Source of the DNA: an uncultured Odoribacter sp.
GTDB taxonomy: Bacteria > Bacteroidota > Bacteroidia > Bacteroidales > Marinifilaceae
DNA: 64,000 nucleotides
NCBI GenBank assembly: GCA_900541415.1
Contig: UQJP01000019.1
Coordinates: 25,230 to 89,229 of the forward strand
Direction: 5' to 3'
Below are positions 29,482-40,007 of this stretch, one piece after another. The first letter of the stretch is position 1, and every line of letters starts with the position of its first letter. The position numbers were made by a program, and so were the translations under genes. Under the pieces are notes generated by a model. The model was not told the origin of the DNA and made no database searches. It saw only the letters and a list, made by a program, of their open reading frames with translations.

Positions 29482-30741
29482 ATGGACGAATCCTATTTCC
29501 CTTCACTCAAAGACATCATGACAGCGGAACACACGCTGAGCGAAATATTGATGCCGACCCCTTTGATGAAAAACCGGAATCTTTCGGAAAAATACGAAGC
29601 GAACGTATTGCTGAAACGCGAAGACCTGCAAATGGTGCGTTCCTATAAAATCCGGGGAGCCTATAATAAAATCAAATCCCTCACCGCATCAGAAATGGCG
29701 CGGGGCATCGTTTGTGCCAGCGCAGGCAACCATGCACAGGGGGTTGCTTACTCTTGCAGCAAGCTGAATATTAAGGGACAGATTTATATGCCGGTCACCA
29801 CCCCCAAGCAAAAAATCAATCAGGTGAAAATGTTCGGGGGCAAATGTATCGAAGTCGTATTGACAGGCGACACATTCGACCAGGCGAATACGGCGGCAAT
29901 CGAAGCCTGCCAGCAAAACGACATGGTATTTATCCCGCCTTTCAATGATGCCAAAATCATCGAAGGACAAGCCACCGTGGGCTTAGAGATTATTCAGGAA
30001 GCCAAAATAAAAATAGACTATATTTTTGTTCCGATCGGCGGCGGCGGACTGGCATCGGGCGTTGGCAGTTTCTATAAGCAAATGAGCCCGGCAACCAAAA
30101 TTATCGGCGTGGAGCCTGCGGGGGCCGCAGGCATGAAAAAATCCTTAGAATGCGGAGAAGTGACCGAATTGCAGGAAGTGGATAAATTTGTGGACGGAGC
30201 AGCCGTACAACGGGTGGGTGAACTGACTTTCGACGTTTGCCGGAAAGTGCTGGATGATATTGTGGTCGTTCCCGAAGGGAAAATATGCACCACCATCCTG
30301 AACCTGTATAATTTCGACGCCATTGTGGTTGAACCCGCCGGAGCTCTCAGCATGAGCGCGCTGGATTACTACAAAGACGAAATCAAAGGGAAGAATGTGG
30401 TATGTGTCGTAAGCGGAAGCAACAACGACATCACCCGGATGGAAGATATTAAAGAACGCTCGATGCTTTACGAAGGGCTGAAACACTATTTCGTAGTGCG
30501 TTTCCCTCAAAGGGCAGGGGCATTACAGGACTTTGTGAATAAAGTTCTCGGCCCGAACGACGATATTACCTATTTCGAATACAAAAAGAAAAACAACCGG
30601 GAGAAAGGCCCGGCATTGGTGGGTATAGAAATTCAGCATCCGGAAGATTTCGACGGATTGCAGGAACGGATGAAAGAACACGGGATCATGTATCAATATT
30701 TGAACAATAACCCGAACCTGTTCGAATTCCTCATCGGCTGA
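29482..30741 (+). CDS. ilvA: Threonine ammonia-lyase (biosynthetic)
   Basis: 419 residues. PLP enzyme converting threonine to 2-oxobutyrate for isoleucine synthesis. The Schiff-base Lys is in YKIRGAYNK, the phosphate-binding loop is VPIGGGGLASG and the substrate loop is SAGNHAQGVAYS. A single C-terminal ACT-like regulatory domain (about 330-419; FPQRAGALQDFVNKV) makes it the shorter IlvA form. It starts 8 bases after leuB and ends the operon at the terminator at 30764. Confidence 0.94.
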   Translation: MDESYFPSLKDIMTAEHTLSEILMPTPLMKNRNLSEKYEANVLLKREDLQMVRSYKIRGAYNKIKSLTASEMARGIVCASAGNHAQGVAYSCSKLNIKGQIYMPVTTPKQKINQVKMFGGKCIEVVLTGDTFDQANTAAIEACQQNDMVFIPPFNDAKIIEGQATVGLEIIQEAKIKIDYIFVPIGGGGLASGVGSFYKQMSPATKIIGVEPAGAAGMKKSLECGEVTELQEVDKFVDGAAVQRVGELTFDVCRKVLDDIVVVPEGKICTTILNLYNFDAIVVEPAGALSMSALDYYKDEIKGKNVVCVVSGSNNDITRMEDIKERSMLYEGLKHYFVVRFPQRAGALQDFVNKVLGPNDDITYFEYKKKNNREKGPALVGIEIQHPEDFDGLQERMKEHGIMYQYLNNNPNLFEFLIG

Positions 30742-30763
30742 TTTTGCCCGGTGATAAAACCAT

Positions 30764-30792
30764 AAAGCTGTTCCGGAAGGGACAGCTTTTTT
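30764..30792 (+). terminator. Terminator of the ilv-leu operon
   Basis: AAAGCTGT (30764-30771) pairs with ACAGCTTT (30782-30789), followed by TTT. Confidence 0.8.
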
Positions 30793-30861
30793 GGTGAGGA
30801 GGGATTAACAGATTTTCTTTGTAACTTTGCAATTCATATTCTAAAGAAGGCGAAACAAAAA

Positions 30862-32780
30862 ATGAACACAATCATAGATCTGTTTGAAAGAAGCTGTAAA
30901 AAATTTCCGGGCAATGCTTACCTGTGGGAAAAGCGGAACGGTCAATATACTTCGACCACCTATTCACAGGTGAAAGAGCAGGTATTGGACGTTGCCGGGG
31001 GACTTATGGCTGCCGGAATACATCCAAACGACCGGATAGCCCTGCTCAGCGAGGGGTGTAACGATTGGGTATACAGCGAATTGGGAATATTGTATGCAGG
31101 AGGGGTAAATGTCCCGCTCAGCATCAAACTGACAGAAAAAGAACTGATTTTCCGGATCGCTCATTCGGATGCCCGCTTTGTCATCGTTTCAGAACATTAT
31201 GTAGAGCTAATCCGCCACATAGAACCGGAATTACCACTGGTTGAAAAAATATTTGTCACGGGTAACTATACTGCAAAAGAAGGGAAATACATCCCCTTTA
31301 ACCTGTTGAAACAAGAAGGGCACGCCTGGCGGGAAGAACACGCCCAAGAACTCGAAGCCCGCGCCGCATCCGTCACAGCCAGTGATCTGGTAAACATTTC
31401 CTACACTTCAGGAACAACGGCAGAGCCCAAAGGTATTATGCTGACCCACGGCAACTACGTGAGCAATGTCCTGCAATCGGATTCGCTGATCCAGATACCG
31501 GAACACTACAAAGTGCTGCTGTTCCTGCCCTGGGATCATAGCTTCGCCCATACGGTGGGAATCTACTCATTCATGTATAACGGGGCTTCTTTAGCTTCTG
31601 TGGATTTCGGGAAATCGCCTATGGAATATTTACGGAATATTCCCCTGAACCTGAAAGAAGTAAAACCCCATTTACTGTTAAGTGTCCCGGCATTAGCCAA
31701 AAATTTCAGGAAGAACATAGAAGCAGGTGTGAAGCAAAAAGGCAAGCTCACCGCCGGGCTTTACAACACCGGGCTCAAACTGGGATATTTCTATAACGGC
31801 TCAGGCAATCATCAGGGACGGGGGGCAAAAATTATGCTTTATCCCGTGGTGAAACTATTCGATAAGCTGGTGTTTTCGAAAATCCGTCAGATTTTCGGAG
31901 GTAACCTGCAATTTTTCATCGGGGGGGGAGCCCTGCTCGACAAAGAACTGCAACGGTATTTCTGCACGCTGGGAGTCCCCATGCTGCAAGGCTACGGGCT
32001 ATCGGAAGCCTCTCCCGTCATCAGCTCCAATCGTCCCCAGATATATCGTTTCGGATCATCGGGACAGATCGTAAAACCTTTAGACCTGAAAATTTGCGAC
32101 GAGGACGGGAACGAAGTGGAACAGGGTAAAAAAGGCGAAATCGTCATCCGGGGCGGAAACGTCATGAAAGGGTATTGGAAAAATGAAAAATCCACCGCCG
32201 AAACCCTGCAAAAAGGCTGGCTGCATACCGGAGACATGGGCTATGTAAACGAACAGGGACTGCTATACGTATTGGGACGTTTTAAATCCCTGCTGATCGC
32301 CAACGACGGCGAAAAGTTCAGTCCCGAAGGCATTGAAGAAGCCATCACCGAACAATCGCCCTACATCGACTATTGTGTTCTTTACAACAACCAATCCCCC
32401 TATACTTCGGGATTGATCGTTCCCAACAAAAACGCATTGAAGGACTATCTGAAACGCAAGAATACGGAGTTTGGCTCGGTGGAAGGCTATAAACTGATGT
32501 TAGGCAAGATCAATAAAGAACTGATGAAATTCCGTTACGGCGGGGAACATGCGGGACTGATGGGTAGTTTTCCCGTGAGCGCTGGCTACCTGCCGTTGTT
32601 GCCATCCTGCCGGAATCGCTCAGCGAACAGAACGGCACGATCAACTCGACGACAAAAGTCGTACGCCACAAAGTGGTGGAGGTTTTCAAAAGTGAACTGG
32701 AATTTGTATACACGCCCGAAGGTAAAGACATCCAGAATCCTCACAACACACAAAACATCAAACAATTCATGGAAAACTAA
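30862..32780 (+). pseudogene. Long-chain acyl-CoA synthetase (AMP-forming), frameshifted near the C-terminus
   Basis: AMP-binding enzyme of the acyl-CoA ligase family: P-loop YTSGTTAEPKGIMLTHGN near residue 180, GYGLSEASPVIS, and GWLHTGDMGYVNEQG. At 32575-32577 (TTT CCC GT|GAG CGC TGG) the frame shifts: dropping two bases restores FPERWLPAVVAILPE and continues to a natural stop at 32778-32780 (IKQFMEN). Unshifted, the frame runs on to 32979 as unrelated sequence inside ispG. The catalytic C-domain would be damaged. It may be a real mutation or a base-calling error. A four-residue insertion just upstream (LMGS) is also unusual. Confidence 0.8.
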
Positions 32781-32800
32781 TCTCCAAACCGAAATATACC

Positions 32801-34648
32801 ATGCGTCGCAAAACAACAGCCGTTCAAATCGGCAACCTGACGTTATCGTCCAGCCATCCGGTTATGGTGCAATCTATGCTGAATACCCCGACAATGGACA
32901 CCGAAGCCTGCGTAGCCCAGGCAATCCGTATCATCGAAGCAGGCGGAAGCCTGGTGAGAATCACCGCGCAGGGAGTTAAAGAAGCCGAAAACCTGAAAAA
33001 TATTCACGCGGCTTTACGCGCCAAAGGATACGATGCCCCCCTCTCCGCCGACATACATTTCACCCCCGATGCCGCTTTAGTGGCCGCCCGGTATGTGGAA
33101 AAAGTCAGGATTAACCCCGGAAATTTCATCGATAAGCGGGCTACTTTTCAAAAACTGACATACACCGATGAAGAATACGCCGGGGAGCTGGAACGTATCC
33201 GCCAAAAATTCACCGAATTTCTGGACGTGTGCCGGGAGCATCACACAGCCGTACGCATCGGCACGAACCACGGCTCTCTGTCCGACCGGATCATGAGCCG
33301 ATACGGCAACACCCCGGAAGGCATGGTGGAAGCGACCATGGAATATTTACGCATTTGCCAATCGTCCGGCTTCACAGATGTGGTTATCTCCCTGAAATCG
33401 AGCGATTGCCGGGTGATGGTGCAAGCCGTCCGTCTGTTAGTAAAAAGCATGGAAAAAGAAGGCATGGAATATCCCCTGCATTTGGGAGTGACGGAAGCGG
33501 GAGAAGGAGAAGACGGACGCATCCGTTCAGCCGTGGGAATCGGCACGCTGCTGAACGAAGGCTTGGGCGATACGATACGGGTATCCCTGACAGAAGCCCC
33601 CGAAGCGGAAATCCCCGTAGCCCGTATGCTGGTGGAATTGTGCCAACAGGCCCGCTATGAAAAAGACACAACACCTTTAGCCGGAAACGAAAACCGCCCG
33701 GTGATCGTTGCCGACCTTCACGGCCTGCAAATCATCGACGAAAAAATTTCCACCCGGCTGGGATTTATAACGGGAAACACAAACGATCCGGTCTACGGCA
33801 AGCAATTGCAGGCCGGAATCAAAGCCCCGGAAATGATCTATACCGAAGCCCTCGGGCCGGAATTGACCTCCCTGCCCGCAACCACAAAGGTGATCGTGCC
33901 GTTCAGCCTGATCGACCTGGCACATGTCTATAACCGTCAGGCCGTTCCCCTGTGCACGCCCGCACAATACCTGTCCCTGCCGCCGGAAAGGGAGCCGGAA
34001 CAGGCACTGATAGAGCTGGAAAATCCCGGAGAGCTGGCCGCCCTGGCCGGACAGTTGAAAAACGATACCGGGGCGATCATCGTGTTTGCATTCGGCACAG
34101 ATTACGCAGCCTACCAAACAGCTTTCCGGCTGAAACAGCAGCAAAACCTTTCCAATCCGGTGATTCTCCGGGTTGTCAGCCAAGACACCTCCCACAGTCA
34201 AGCGCAACTGGCCATTGCATCACGGATCGGTGGTTTTTTCCTCGACCGCTTAGCCGCAGGACTGTGGATCACCATTCCGGCTTTACCTTATCCCGAAGCA
34301 TTGGAATTAAGCCGGAACATCCTTCAATCTGCCGGAGTAAGGCGTTACAAAACCGAATTTGTGAGTTGTCCCGGTTGCGGACGCACCCTGTTCGACCTGC
34401 AAGGCAGCGTTGCCAAAGTGAAAGCAGCCTTCTCACACCTGAATCATTTAAAAATAGCAGTCATGGGCTGCGTTGTAAACGGGCCGGGCGAAATGGGGGA
34501 CGCGGACTATGGATATGTAGGCGCGGGAAACGGAAAAGTGAACCTTTACAAAGGACGGGAACGGGTGAAAAACGCCATCCCGGAACAAGAGGCGATAGAA
34601 GTGCTGAAAGAACTCATTATAGCTCATGGAGACTGGAAGGAAAAATAA
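32801..34648 (+). CDS. ispG: 4-hydroxy-3-methylbut-2-enyl diphosphate synthase (long form)
   Basis: 615 residues. Fe-S enzyme of the MEP isoprenoid pathway. TIM barrel at the N-terminus (MVQSMLNTPTMDTEACVAQ, LSADIHFTPDAALVAA, KVRINPGNFIDKR), a large middle insertion (about 270-500) typical of the Bacteroidetes/Chlamydia/plant form, and the C-terminal cluster domain with CPGCGRTLFDLQ and MGCVVNGPGEMGDADYGYVG. It starts 20 bases after the repaired stop of the acyl-CoA synthetase gene. Confidence 0.95.
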   Translation: MRRKTTAVQIGNLTLSSSHPVMVQSMLNTPTMDTEACVAQAIRIIEAGGSLVRITAQGVKEAENLKNIHAALRAKGYDAPLSADIHFTPDAALVAARYVEKVRINPGNFIDKRATFQKLTYTDEEYAGELERIRQKFTEFLDVCREHHTAVRIGTNHGSLSDRIMSRYGNTPEGMVEATMEYLRICQSSGFTDVVISLKSSDCRVMVQAVRLLVKSMEKEGMEYPLHLGVTEAGEGEDGRIRSAVGIGTLLNEGLGDTIRVSLTEAPEAEIPVARMLVELCQQARYEKDTTPLAGNENRPVIVADLHGLQIIDEKISTRLGFITGNTNDPVYGKQLQAGIKAPEMIYTEALGPELTSLPATTKVIVPFSLIDLAHVYNRQAVPLCTPAQYLSLPPEREPEQALIELENPGELAALAGQLKNDTGAIIVFAFGTDYAAYQTAFRLKQQQNLSNPVILRVVSQDTSHSQAQLAIASRIGGFFLDRLAAGLWITIPALPYPEALELSRNILQSAGVRRYKTEFVSCPGCGRTLFDLQGSVAKVKAAFSHLNHLKIAVMGCVVNGPGEMGDADYGYVGAGNGKVNLYKGRERVKNAIPEQEAIEVLKELIIAHGDWKEK

Positions 34649-34683
34649 ACGAAAAACAGCGGCAAGATACGCCTTGAATTTTG

Positions 34684-34691
34684 TATCTTTG
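34684..34691 (+). promoter_or_regulatory. -7 promoter element of the LruC-like gene
   Basis: TATCTTTG matches TAnnTTTG, 25 bases before the ATG at 34716. No consensus -33 element at proper spacing. Confidence 0.5.
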
Positions 34692-34715
34692 TGGAGAATT
34701 TAAATACCTAACTTC

Positions 34716-35657
34716 ATGAAAAACACACTCTTATTAACAATAATTATTTGTTTGTTCACTTCTTGCCACGAGGACTTATTCACCGACAATAAAGAGGAAA
34801 AAGTAAGCCGTTGTGAGCCTTTCGAGGACTATACCGTTCCGATAAAAGAGGGTTACACCACTTACGTGATGTATGGCGAAGACACGCTGGCCGTAGCCAA
34901 CAAGCCGATCACGATCAAAATTCCGAAAAATGTCCTGACAAGCCGCAGCAACGACGAATTTAAAATTGATTTCGGGATTGTCAAGAGCTACGACACTTAC
35001 AGTAAATATTGGCAAGCCGTTATGTTCGAAGATTCCGAATCGATGGACTACGACTATAACGACCTGATTATCCACGTACGGAATGAATGCCAATATCCGT
35101 GGGGAAAAGATTATAGCCTGCAAAGCATTTCCATCCAGCCGATCGCTTTAGGAAGTACGAAAAATATCAAATTAGGCTGTATCCTATCGGACAACACGGA
35201 ACATATCGTTTCCGAAAACGTAAGACATGACCTGTTTGGCAATGCCACAGGCTTCATCAACACGGAAAGCCAGCGGGAACCGATCCGTTATAAACTGGAC
35301 AAGTGGCTGGTTGAATATAAACTACCGAAAGACGCACGTCCTTCAATTGCCTGGTTTATCGAAGTAAACGGCAAAAGATACTATGCAGTCAGCTCGGAAC
35401 TCGACTACCAGAACTACGACATGTTCAACCAACAAGCCATGCCTTATGGTATTGTTACTTATAGCACATTTACCTATCCGGAAGAACTGACTTCGATTTT
35501 CGATGCCTATCCGGGATTCAATGACTGGTTGAACAAGGGAGCCGCCAATATCGGCGAGCCGGTAAAGAGCCTGTGTTGTAAATATTCATACGGAAACATC
35601 CTTTGCCCCGACGGAGTGACCCGTAAAATATGGGATTATCAGGATTTAGAAGAGTAA
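34716..35657 (+). CDS. LruC-like (DUF4842) lipoprotein
   Basis: 313 residues with lipobox LFTSC (Cys17). The central segment VMFEDSESMDYDYNDLIIHV resembles the Asp/Asn-rich calcium-binding-like motif of LruC/DUF4842 lipoproteins. The rest is predicted beta-rich. Function is unknown; such proteins are exported envelope lipoproteins of Bacteroidetes. It appears to be a single-gene unit. Confidence 0.65.
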   Translation: MKNTLLLTIIICLFTSCHEDLFTDNKEEKVSRCEPFEDYTVPIKEGYTTYVMYGEDTLAVANKPITIKIPKNVLTSRSNDEFKIDFGIVKSYDTYSKYWQAVMFEDSESMDYDYNDLIIHVRNECQYPWGKDYSLQSISIQPIALGSTKNIKLGCILSDNTEHIVSENVRHDLFGNATGFINTESQREPIRYKLDKWLVEYKLPKDARPSIAWFIEVNGKRYYAVSSELDYQNYDMFNQQAMPYGIVTYSTFTYPEELTSIFDAYPGFNDWLNKGAANIGEPVKSLCCKYSYGNILCPDGVTRKIWDYQDLEE

Positions 35658-35691
35658 GGCGATAATTAGCTATATATTCAAAGTAAATCGT

Positions 35692-35699
35692 TATTTTTG
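35692..35699 (+). promoter_or_regulatory. -7 promoter element of the MATE gene
   Basis: TATTTTTG fits TAnnTTTG and lies 52 bases before the chosen ATG at 35751. Confidence 0.45.
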
Positions 35700-35750
35700 C
35701 AGGCCAAAAGACACTCATCTGCTACGGCCTCAAAAATAACGATTTTATTT

Positions 35751-37118
35751 ATGTCTATACAAGAGTCACCTTTAACCTTAGGTACAGAGAACATTCGTAA
35801 ACTATTGATGCGATATGCCATCCCGGCAATCGTCGCCATGACCGCCGCTTCCCTCTATAACATGATGGACAGCATCTTTATCGGCCATGGAGTAGGATCT
35901 TTAGGAATAGCCGGATTGGCGGTTACGTTTCCTTTCATCAACTTAGCGGCGGCTTTCGGCTCGCTGGTCGGCGTAGGAGCTTCGGCGGTGGTTTCCATGA
36001 AAATGGGACAAAAAGACCTGAAAAGCGCCGAAGCCGTGCTGGGAAACGTAATCCTGATGAACGTTGTGATCGGCATTGTATTTATGGCAGTCTGCCTGAT
36101 CTTCCTGAATCCGATCCTCTACTTTTTCGGAGCCAGCGAGGCAACTCTCCCTTACGCCCGGGATTATATGAAGATCATCCTATACGGCAACCTCATCACA
36201 CATGTCTACATGGGACTGAACGAAGTGATGCGCGCTTCGGGCTATCCGCAAAGGGCAATGGCGGCCACCCTCTTTGCCGTGGCGATCAACGGAGTGTTGA
36301 ACGCCCTTTTCATTTTCGTTTTTGACATGGGCATTCAGGGTGCGGCTTTAGGGACAATCGTAGCTCAATTACTGGCACTGATCGGTGTGTTGTTACATTT
36401 CAGCAGCCCCAAAAGCTTCATCCGCTTTCAGCGGGGCATATTCCACATCAAGTGGCACATCATCGGGGCGATGCTCGCTATCGGGCTGGCGCCTTTTCTG
36501 ATGAACCTCTGCTCATGCCTGGTGGTGCTGCTCATCAACAACGGCCTGAAAGACCTCGGTGGCGACATGTATGTGGGTGCATTCGGAATTATCAACCGGA
36601 TTTCTTTCCTGTTCTTTATGATCGTCATGGGATTCAATCAGGGCATGCAGCCTATTGTGGGATATAATTTCGGAGCCAAACAATACGACCGGGTAATCCG
36701 TACCCTGAAATACACCCTGTTCTGCGCTGTCAGCACCACCACCCTGGGCTTTCTGCTCTGTCAGCTTTTTCCGCGGACGATCATATACATGTTCACCACG
36801 GACACCGACCTTATAGCTATTTCCGAACATGGTTTAAGACTGATTGCCGCCATGCTCCCCATCGTAGGCTTCCAGATGGTCACCACCAGTTTCTTCCAAT
36901 CGATCGGGATGGCGAAAAAAGCGATCTTCCTCTCCCTCACCCGGCAGCTGATCTTTTTAGTTCCCTGTCTGATGTTTCTGCCCAAAATATGGGGAACGGA
37001 CGGAATTTGGGGAAGTATTCCGGTGGCCGACTTTGCCGCCGCCATCACTTCCGGCCTGATGCTATGGTACCAGCTCAAGAAATTTAATAAAATGGGCTTG
37101 TATTGTGCAAAAGTTTAG
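35751..37118 (+). CDS. MATE-family efflux transporter
   Basis: 455 residues from the ATG at 35751; the promoter element at 35692 argues against the upstream in-frame codon at 35697. Twelve predicted membrane helices in two homologous halves. Family signatures: AIPAIVAMTAASLYNMMDSIFIG at the first helix, GLNEVMRASGYPQRAM, and GFNQGMQPIVGYNFGA. The family exports cationic drugs or metabolites using Na+ or H+ gradients. Substrate unknown. Confidence 0.9.
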   Translation: MSIQESPLTLGTENIRKLLMRYAIPAIVAMTAASLYNMMDSIFIGHGVGSLGIAGLAVTFPFINLAAAFGSLVGVGASAVVSMKMGQKDLKSAEAVLGNVILMNVVIGIVFMAVCLIFLNPILYFFGASEATLPYARDYMKIILYGNLITHVYMGLNEVMRASGYPQRAMAATLFAVAINGVLNALFIFVFDMGIQGAALGTIVAQLLALIGVLLHFSSPKSFIRFQRGIFHIKWHIIGAMLAIGLAPFLMNLCSCLVVLLINNGLKDLGGDMYVGAFGIINRISFLFFMIVMGFNQGMQPIVGYNFGAKQYDRVIRTLKYTLFCAVSTTTLGFLLCQLFPRTIIYMFTTDTDLIAISEHGLRLIAAMLPIVGFQMVTTSFFQSIGMAKKAIFLSLTRQLIFLVPCLMFLPKIWGTDGIWGSIPVADFAAAITSGLMLWYQLKKFNKMGLYCAKV

Positions 37119-37155
37119 GTAAATTTGTAATCAATAGTTGAATGCTAAATATTCT

Positions 37156-37797
37156 ATGAAACAACCCGGTATGGAAAAGAAAATCATTATCACAATAGGC
37201 CGCCAGTTCGGTAGCGGCGGGCGGACTATCGGCAGAATGCTGGCTGAGAAACTCGGAATAGCCTACTATGATAAAGAATTGATAAACCTGGCCTCTAAAG
37301 AAAGCGGAATTTGCGGGGAGTTTTTTGAAAAAGCCGATGAAAAAACATCCGGAAGCCTGTTAAAGGCACTGGCAATGGGATTTTCGATGAACAACGCCAT
37401 TTTTCAAAGTAACGACTACCTGTCGAATGAATCGCTTTTCCAGATACAATCCGATGTTATCCGCAAGGTAGCGGCAGAACAATCCTGCATTCTGGTGGGG
37501 CGTTGTGCCGACTATATTTTACGCGAAGACCCCGATTGTATCAGTGTTTTCATTTCCGCTTCCCCCGAAGACCGGATAAAAAGAGCAATGGGATATAACA
37601 ACATCAGTGAAAAAGAAGCCGAAGAAACAATTCACAAGGCAGACAAATCACGCGCTTCCTATTACAACTACTACACCGATAAAAACTGGGGAGCAGCCGA
37701 ATCGTATGACCTTTGCATCAATTCTTCGCTTTACGGGCTGGAACGGACGACCGATTTCATACAGGCATTTGTGGAATTATCGCAACACAATAAATGA
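37156..37797 (+). CDS. Cytidylate-kinase-like family protein
   Basis: 213 residues from the ATG at 37156; another ATG at 37171 (MEKKIIITIG) is possible. P-loop GRQFGSGGRTIGRMLAEKLG near the N-terminus, YYDKELINLA, and a LID-like region with VGRCADYIL and FISASPEDRI. It matches the cytidylate-kinase-2 family (PF13189), which is distinct from the essential Cmk. It starts 37 bases after the MATE gene and is probably co-transcribed with it. Confidence 0.85.
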   Translation: MKQPGMEKKIIITIGRQFGSGGRTIGRMLAEKLGIAYYDKELINLASKESGICGEFFEKADEKTSGSLLKALAMGFSMNNAIFQSNDYLSNESLFQIQSDVIRKVAAEQSCILVGRCADYILREDPDCISVFISASPEDRIKRAMGYNNISEKEAEETIHKADKSRASYYNYYTDKNWGAAESYDLCINSSLYGLERTTDFIQAFVELSQHNK

Positions 37798-37886
37798 CGA
37801 CTGAAAAGGATGAGAAATTTCCCGTTGTAACCAAACGACGACTCCCAAAAACAAAGATAAAACAAAGCCGGACAGGCTTAAATTTT

Positions 37887-37925
37887 AATATTCCCGGCAT
37901 AGTTTATGCCGGGAATATTTTTTAT
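37887..37925 (+). terminator. Strong terminator before typA
   Basis: AATATTCCCGGCAT (37887-37900) pairs perfectly with ATGCCGGGAATATT (37906-37919) over a five-base loop, followed by TTTTT. It ends the MATE/kinase unit. Confidence 0.92.
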
Positions 37926-38091
37926 ACTTTTCCTTTTCTTTCAAAAACTATTTTCCCGGATACGATTTCGAAAATAAAATACCATCCTAACATCTCTAAA
38001 AATTAGAGAAAGTCCTCATATACAGCCAATCATTTTTTTCATTGTCAATATTTTATTGTACTTTTACAGCCCTAAATTTATAAATACTCAA

Positions 38092-39915
38092 ATGCGGAAA
38101 TTAAGAAACATTGCAATTATCGCCCACGTCGATCATGGAAAAACCACTCTCGTGGATAAACTGATCCTTCAGGGGAAACAATTCAGAGACAATGAAAAAC
38201 AAAGTGAAGATTTAATTCTCGATAATAACGACCAGGAACGCGAACGCGGGATTACGATCCTTGCCAAAAACGTATCCGTTCGTTATAAAGACTATAAAAT
38301 AAACATCATAGACACTCCGGGCCACTCCGATTTCGGAGGGGAAGTAGAACGTGTGTTGAACATGGCCGACGGCGTACTGTTGCTGGTAGACGCTTTCGAG
38401 GGAACGATGCCTCAAACCCGCTTCGTGCTTCAAAAAGCATTGGGATTAGGTAAAAAAGCGATCGTCGTAGTAAACAAAGTCGATAAACCGAATTGCCGTC
38501 CGGACGAAGTGCAGGAAGAAGTATTCGACCTGATGTTCTCGCTGGGAGCAACCGAAGAACAATTGGATTTCCATACGATTTACGGTAGTGCGAAACAAGG
38601 CTGGATGTCGACCGACTGGAAAAATAAAACAGAAGATATTACCCCGCTACTCGATGCGATCATTGAAAACATTCCGGAACCGGAAGCTGCGGAAGGAACA
38701 CCGCAGATGATGATCACTTCGCTGGAATATTCTTCATACATCGGACGTATTGCTATCGGTAAACTGACACGGGGAACCTTAAAAGCCGGAATGGCGGTAA
38801 CCCTTTGCAAACGCGACGGAGTGACGCAGGTGAAAAGCCGGATCAAAGACCTGATGCTTTTCGAAGGATTGGAAAAACAAAAAGTGGAAGAAGTAAAGGC
38901 CGGAGAAATTTGCGCAATCATCGGAATTGAAGGTTTTGAGATCGGCGACACGATTGCCGATTTTGAAAATCCGGAAGCCCTGACCCCGATTGCGATCGAC
39001 GAGCCGACCATGAGCATGTTGTTTACCATCAACAACTCTCCGTTCTTCGGGAAAGACGGTAAATTCGTGACTTCGCGCCACATCAAAGAACGTCTGGACA
39101 AAGAGCTGGAAAAAAATCTCGCCCTGAAAGTACAGCCGGGATTGAGCGCCGATTCATTTGTGGTATTCGGACGAGGTGTGCTTCACCTCAGCGTATTGAT
39201 CGAAACCATGCGCCGTGAAGGTTATGAATTGCAGGTTGGACAGCCTAAAGTGATTATCAAAGAAATCGACGGACAGAAATGCGAGCCGGTGGAAGAACTG
39301 ACCATAGATATTCCGGAAGAATTTTCCGGGAAAGCCATTGAAATGGTAACCAAACGCAAAGGGGTGCTCAACAATATGGAAACCCGCGACGAACGTGTAC
39401 ACCTTGATTTCGAAATTCCGTCACGCGGAATCATCGGATTGAGAAGCAACCTGCTGACCGCTTCGGCAGGAGAGGCAATCATCGCACACCGCCTGAAAGG
39501 ATTCGAACCCTACAAAGGCGAAATCGAAATGCGTACGAACGGATCGCTGATCGCCATGGAAACAGGGGCAACCTTTGCCTACGCGATCAACAAACTTCAG
39601 GACCGCGGTAAATTCTTTATCGAGCCGGGCGAGGAAGTTTATGCCGGACAGGTAATCGGGGAAAGCACCCGTATGGACGACATCGTTCTCAACGTATGTA
39701 AATCGAAAAAGCTGACCAATATGCGCGCCAGCGGATCGGACGATAAAGTGAACATTGCACCGCCGGTAAAATTCAGCCTCGAAGAAGCTCTGGAATATAT
39801 TCAGGAGGACGAATACGTGGAAGTTACCCCACACAGCATGCGTCTTCGTAAAATATTCCTGGACGAAACCGAACGTAAACGCCGCGAAAAATCAAAAGCA
39901 AGCGTTACCGAATAA
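38092..39915 (+). CDS. typA: Ribosome-associated translational GTPase TypA/BipA
   Basis: 607 residues from the ATG at 38092 ([20 protein letters not shown] is the normal start; the upstream TTG frame adds a non-conserved tail). EF-G-like GTPase active in ribosome assembly and stress. G1 [10 protein letters not shown]2 RERGITI, G3 [12 protein letters not shown]4 NKVDKPN are intact, and the C-terminal TypA domain is complete. Single gene between two terminators. Confidence 0.96.
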   Translation: MRKLRNIAIIAHVDHGKTTLVDKLILQGKQFRDNEKQSEDLILDNNDQERERGITILAKNVSVRYKDYKINIIDTPGHSDFGGEVERVLNMADGVLLLVDAFEGTMPQTRFVLQKALGLGKKAIVVVNKVDKPNCRPDEVQEEVFDLMFSLGATEEQLDFHTIYGSAKQGWMSTDWKNKTEDITPLLDAIIENIPEPEAAEGTPQMMITSLEYSSYIGRIAIGKLTRGTLKAGMAVTLCKRDGVTQVKSRIKDLMLFEGLEKQKVEEVKAGEICAIIGIEGFEIGDTIADFENPEALTPIAIDEPTMSMLFTINNSPFFGKDGKFVTSRHIKERLDKELEKNLALKVQPGLSADSFVVFGRGVLHLSVLIETMRREGYELQVGQPKVIIKEIDGQKCEPVEELTIDIPEEFSGKAIEMVTKRKGVLNNMETRDERVHLDFEIPSRGIIGLRSNLLTASAGEAIIAHRLKGFEPYKGEIEMRTNGSLIAMETGATFAYAINKLQDRGKFFIEPGEEVYAGQVIGESTRMDDIVLNVCKSKKLTNMRASGSDDKVNIAPPVKFSLEEALEYIQEDEYVEVTPHSMRLRKIFLDETERKRREKSKASVTE

Positions 39916-39920
39916 AACTC

Positions 39921-39950
39921 AAACGGCTGGAAATTCCAGCCGTTTTTTCT
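39921..39950 (+). terminator. Terminator after typA
   Basis: AAACGGCTGG and CCAGCCGTTT pair around AAATT, followed by TTTTTCTTTT. Confidence 0.9.
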
Positions 39951-40007
39951 TTTCCCTGCTCCGAATCCGGTTTAAATTTCCGGGAACCCCTCTGTGAGAA
40001 TGTACCC

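Noticed and set aside
37794..38006. A 70-codon rightward frame after the cytidylate-kinase-like gene
   Set aside because: It runs straight through the strong terminator at 37887-37925, has no protein-like composition and starts inside the previous stop.
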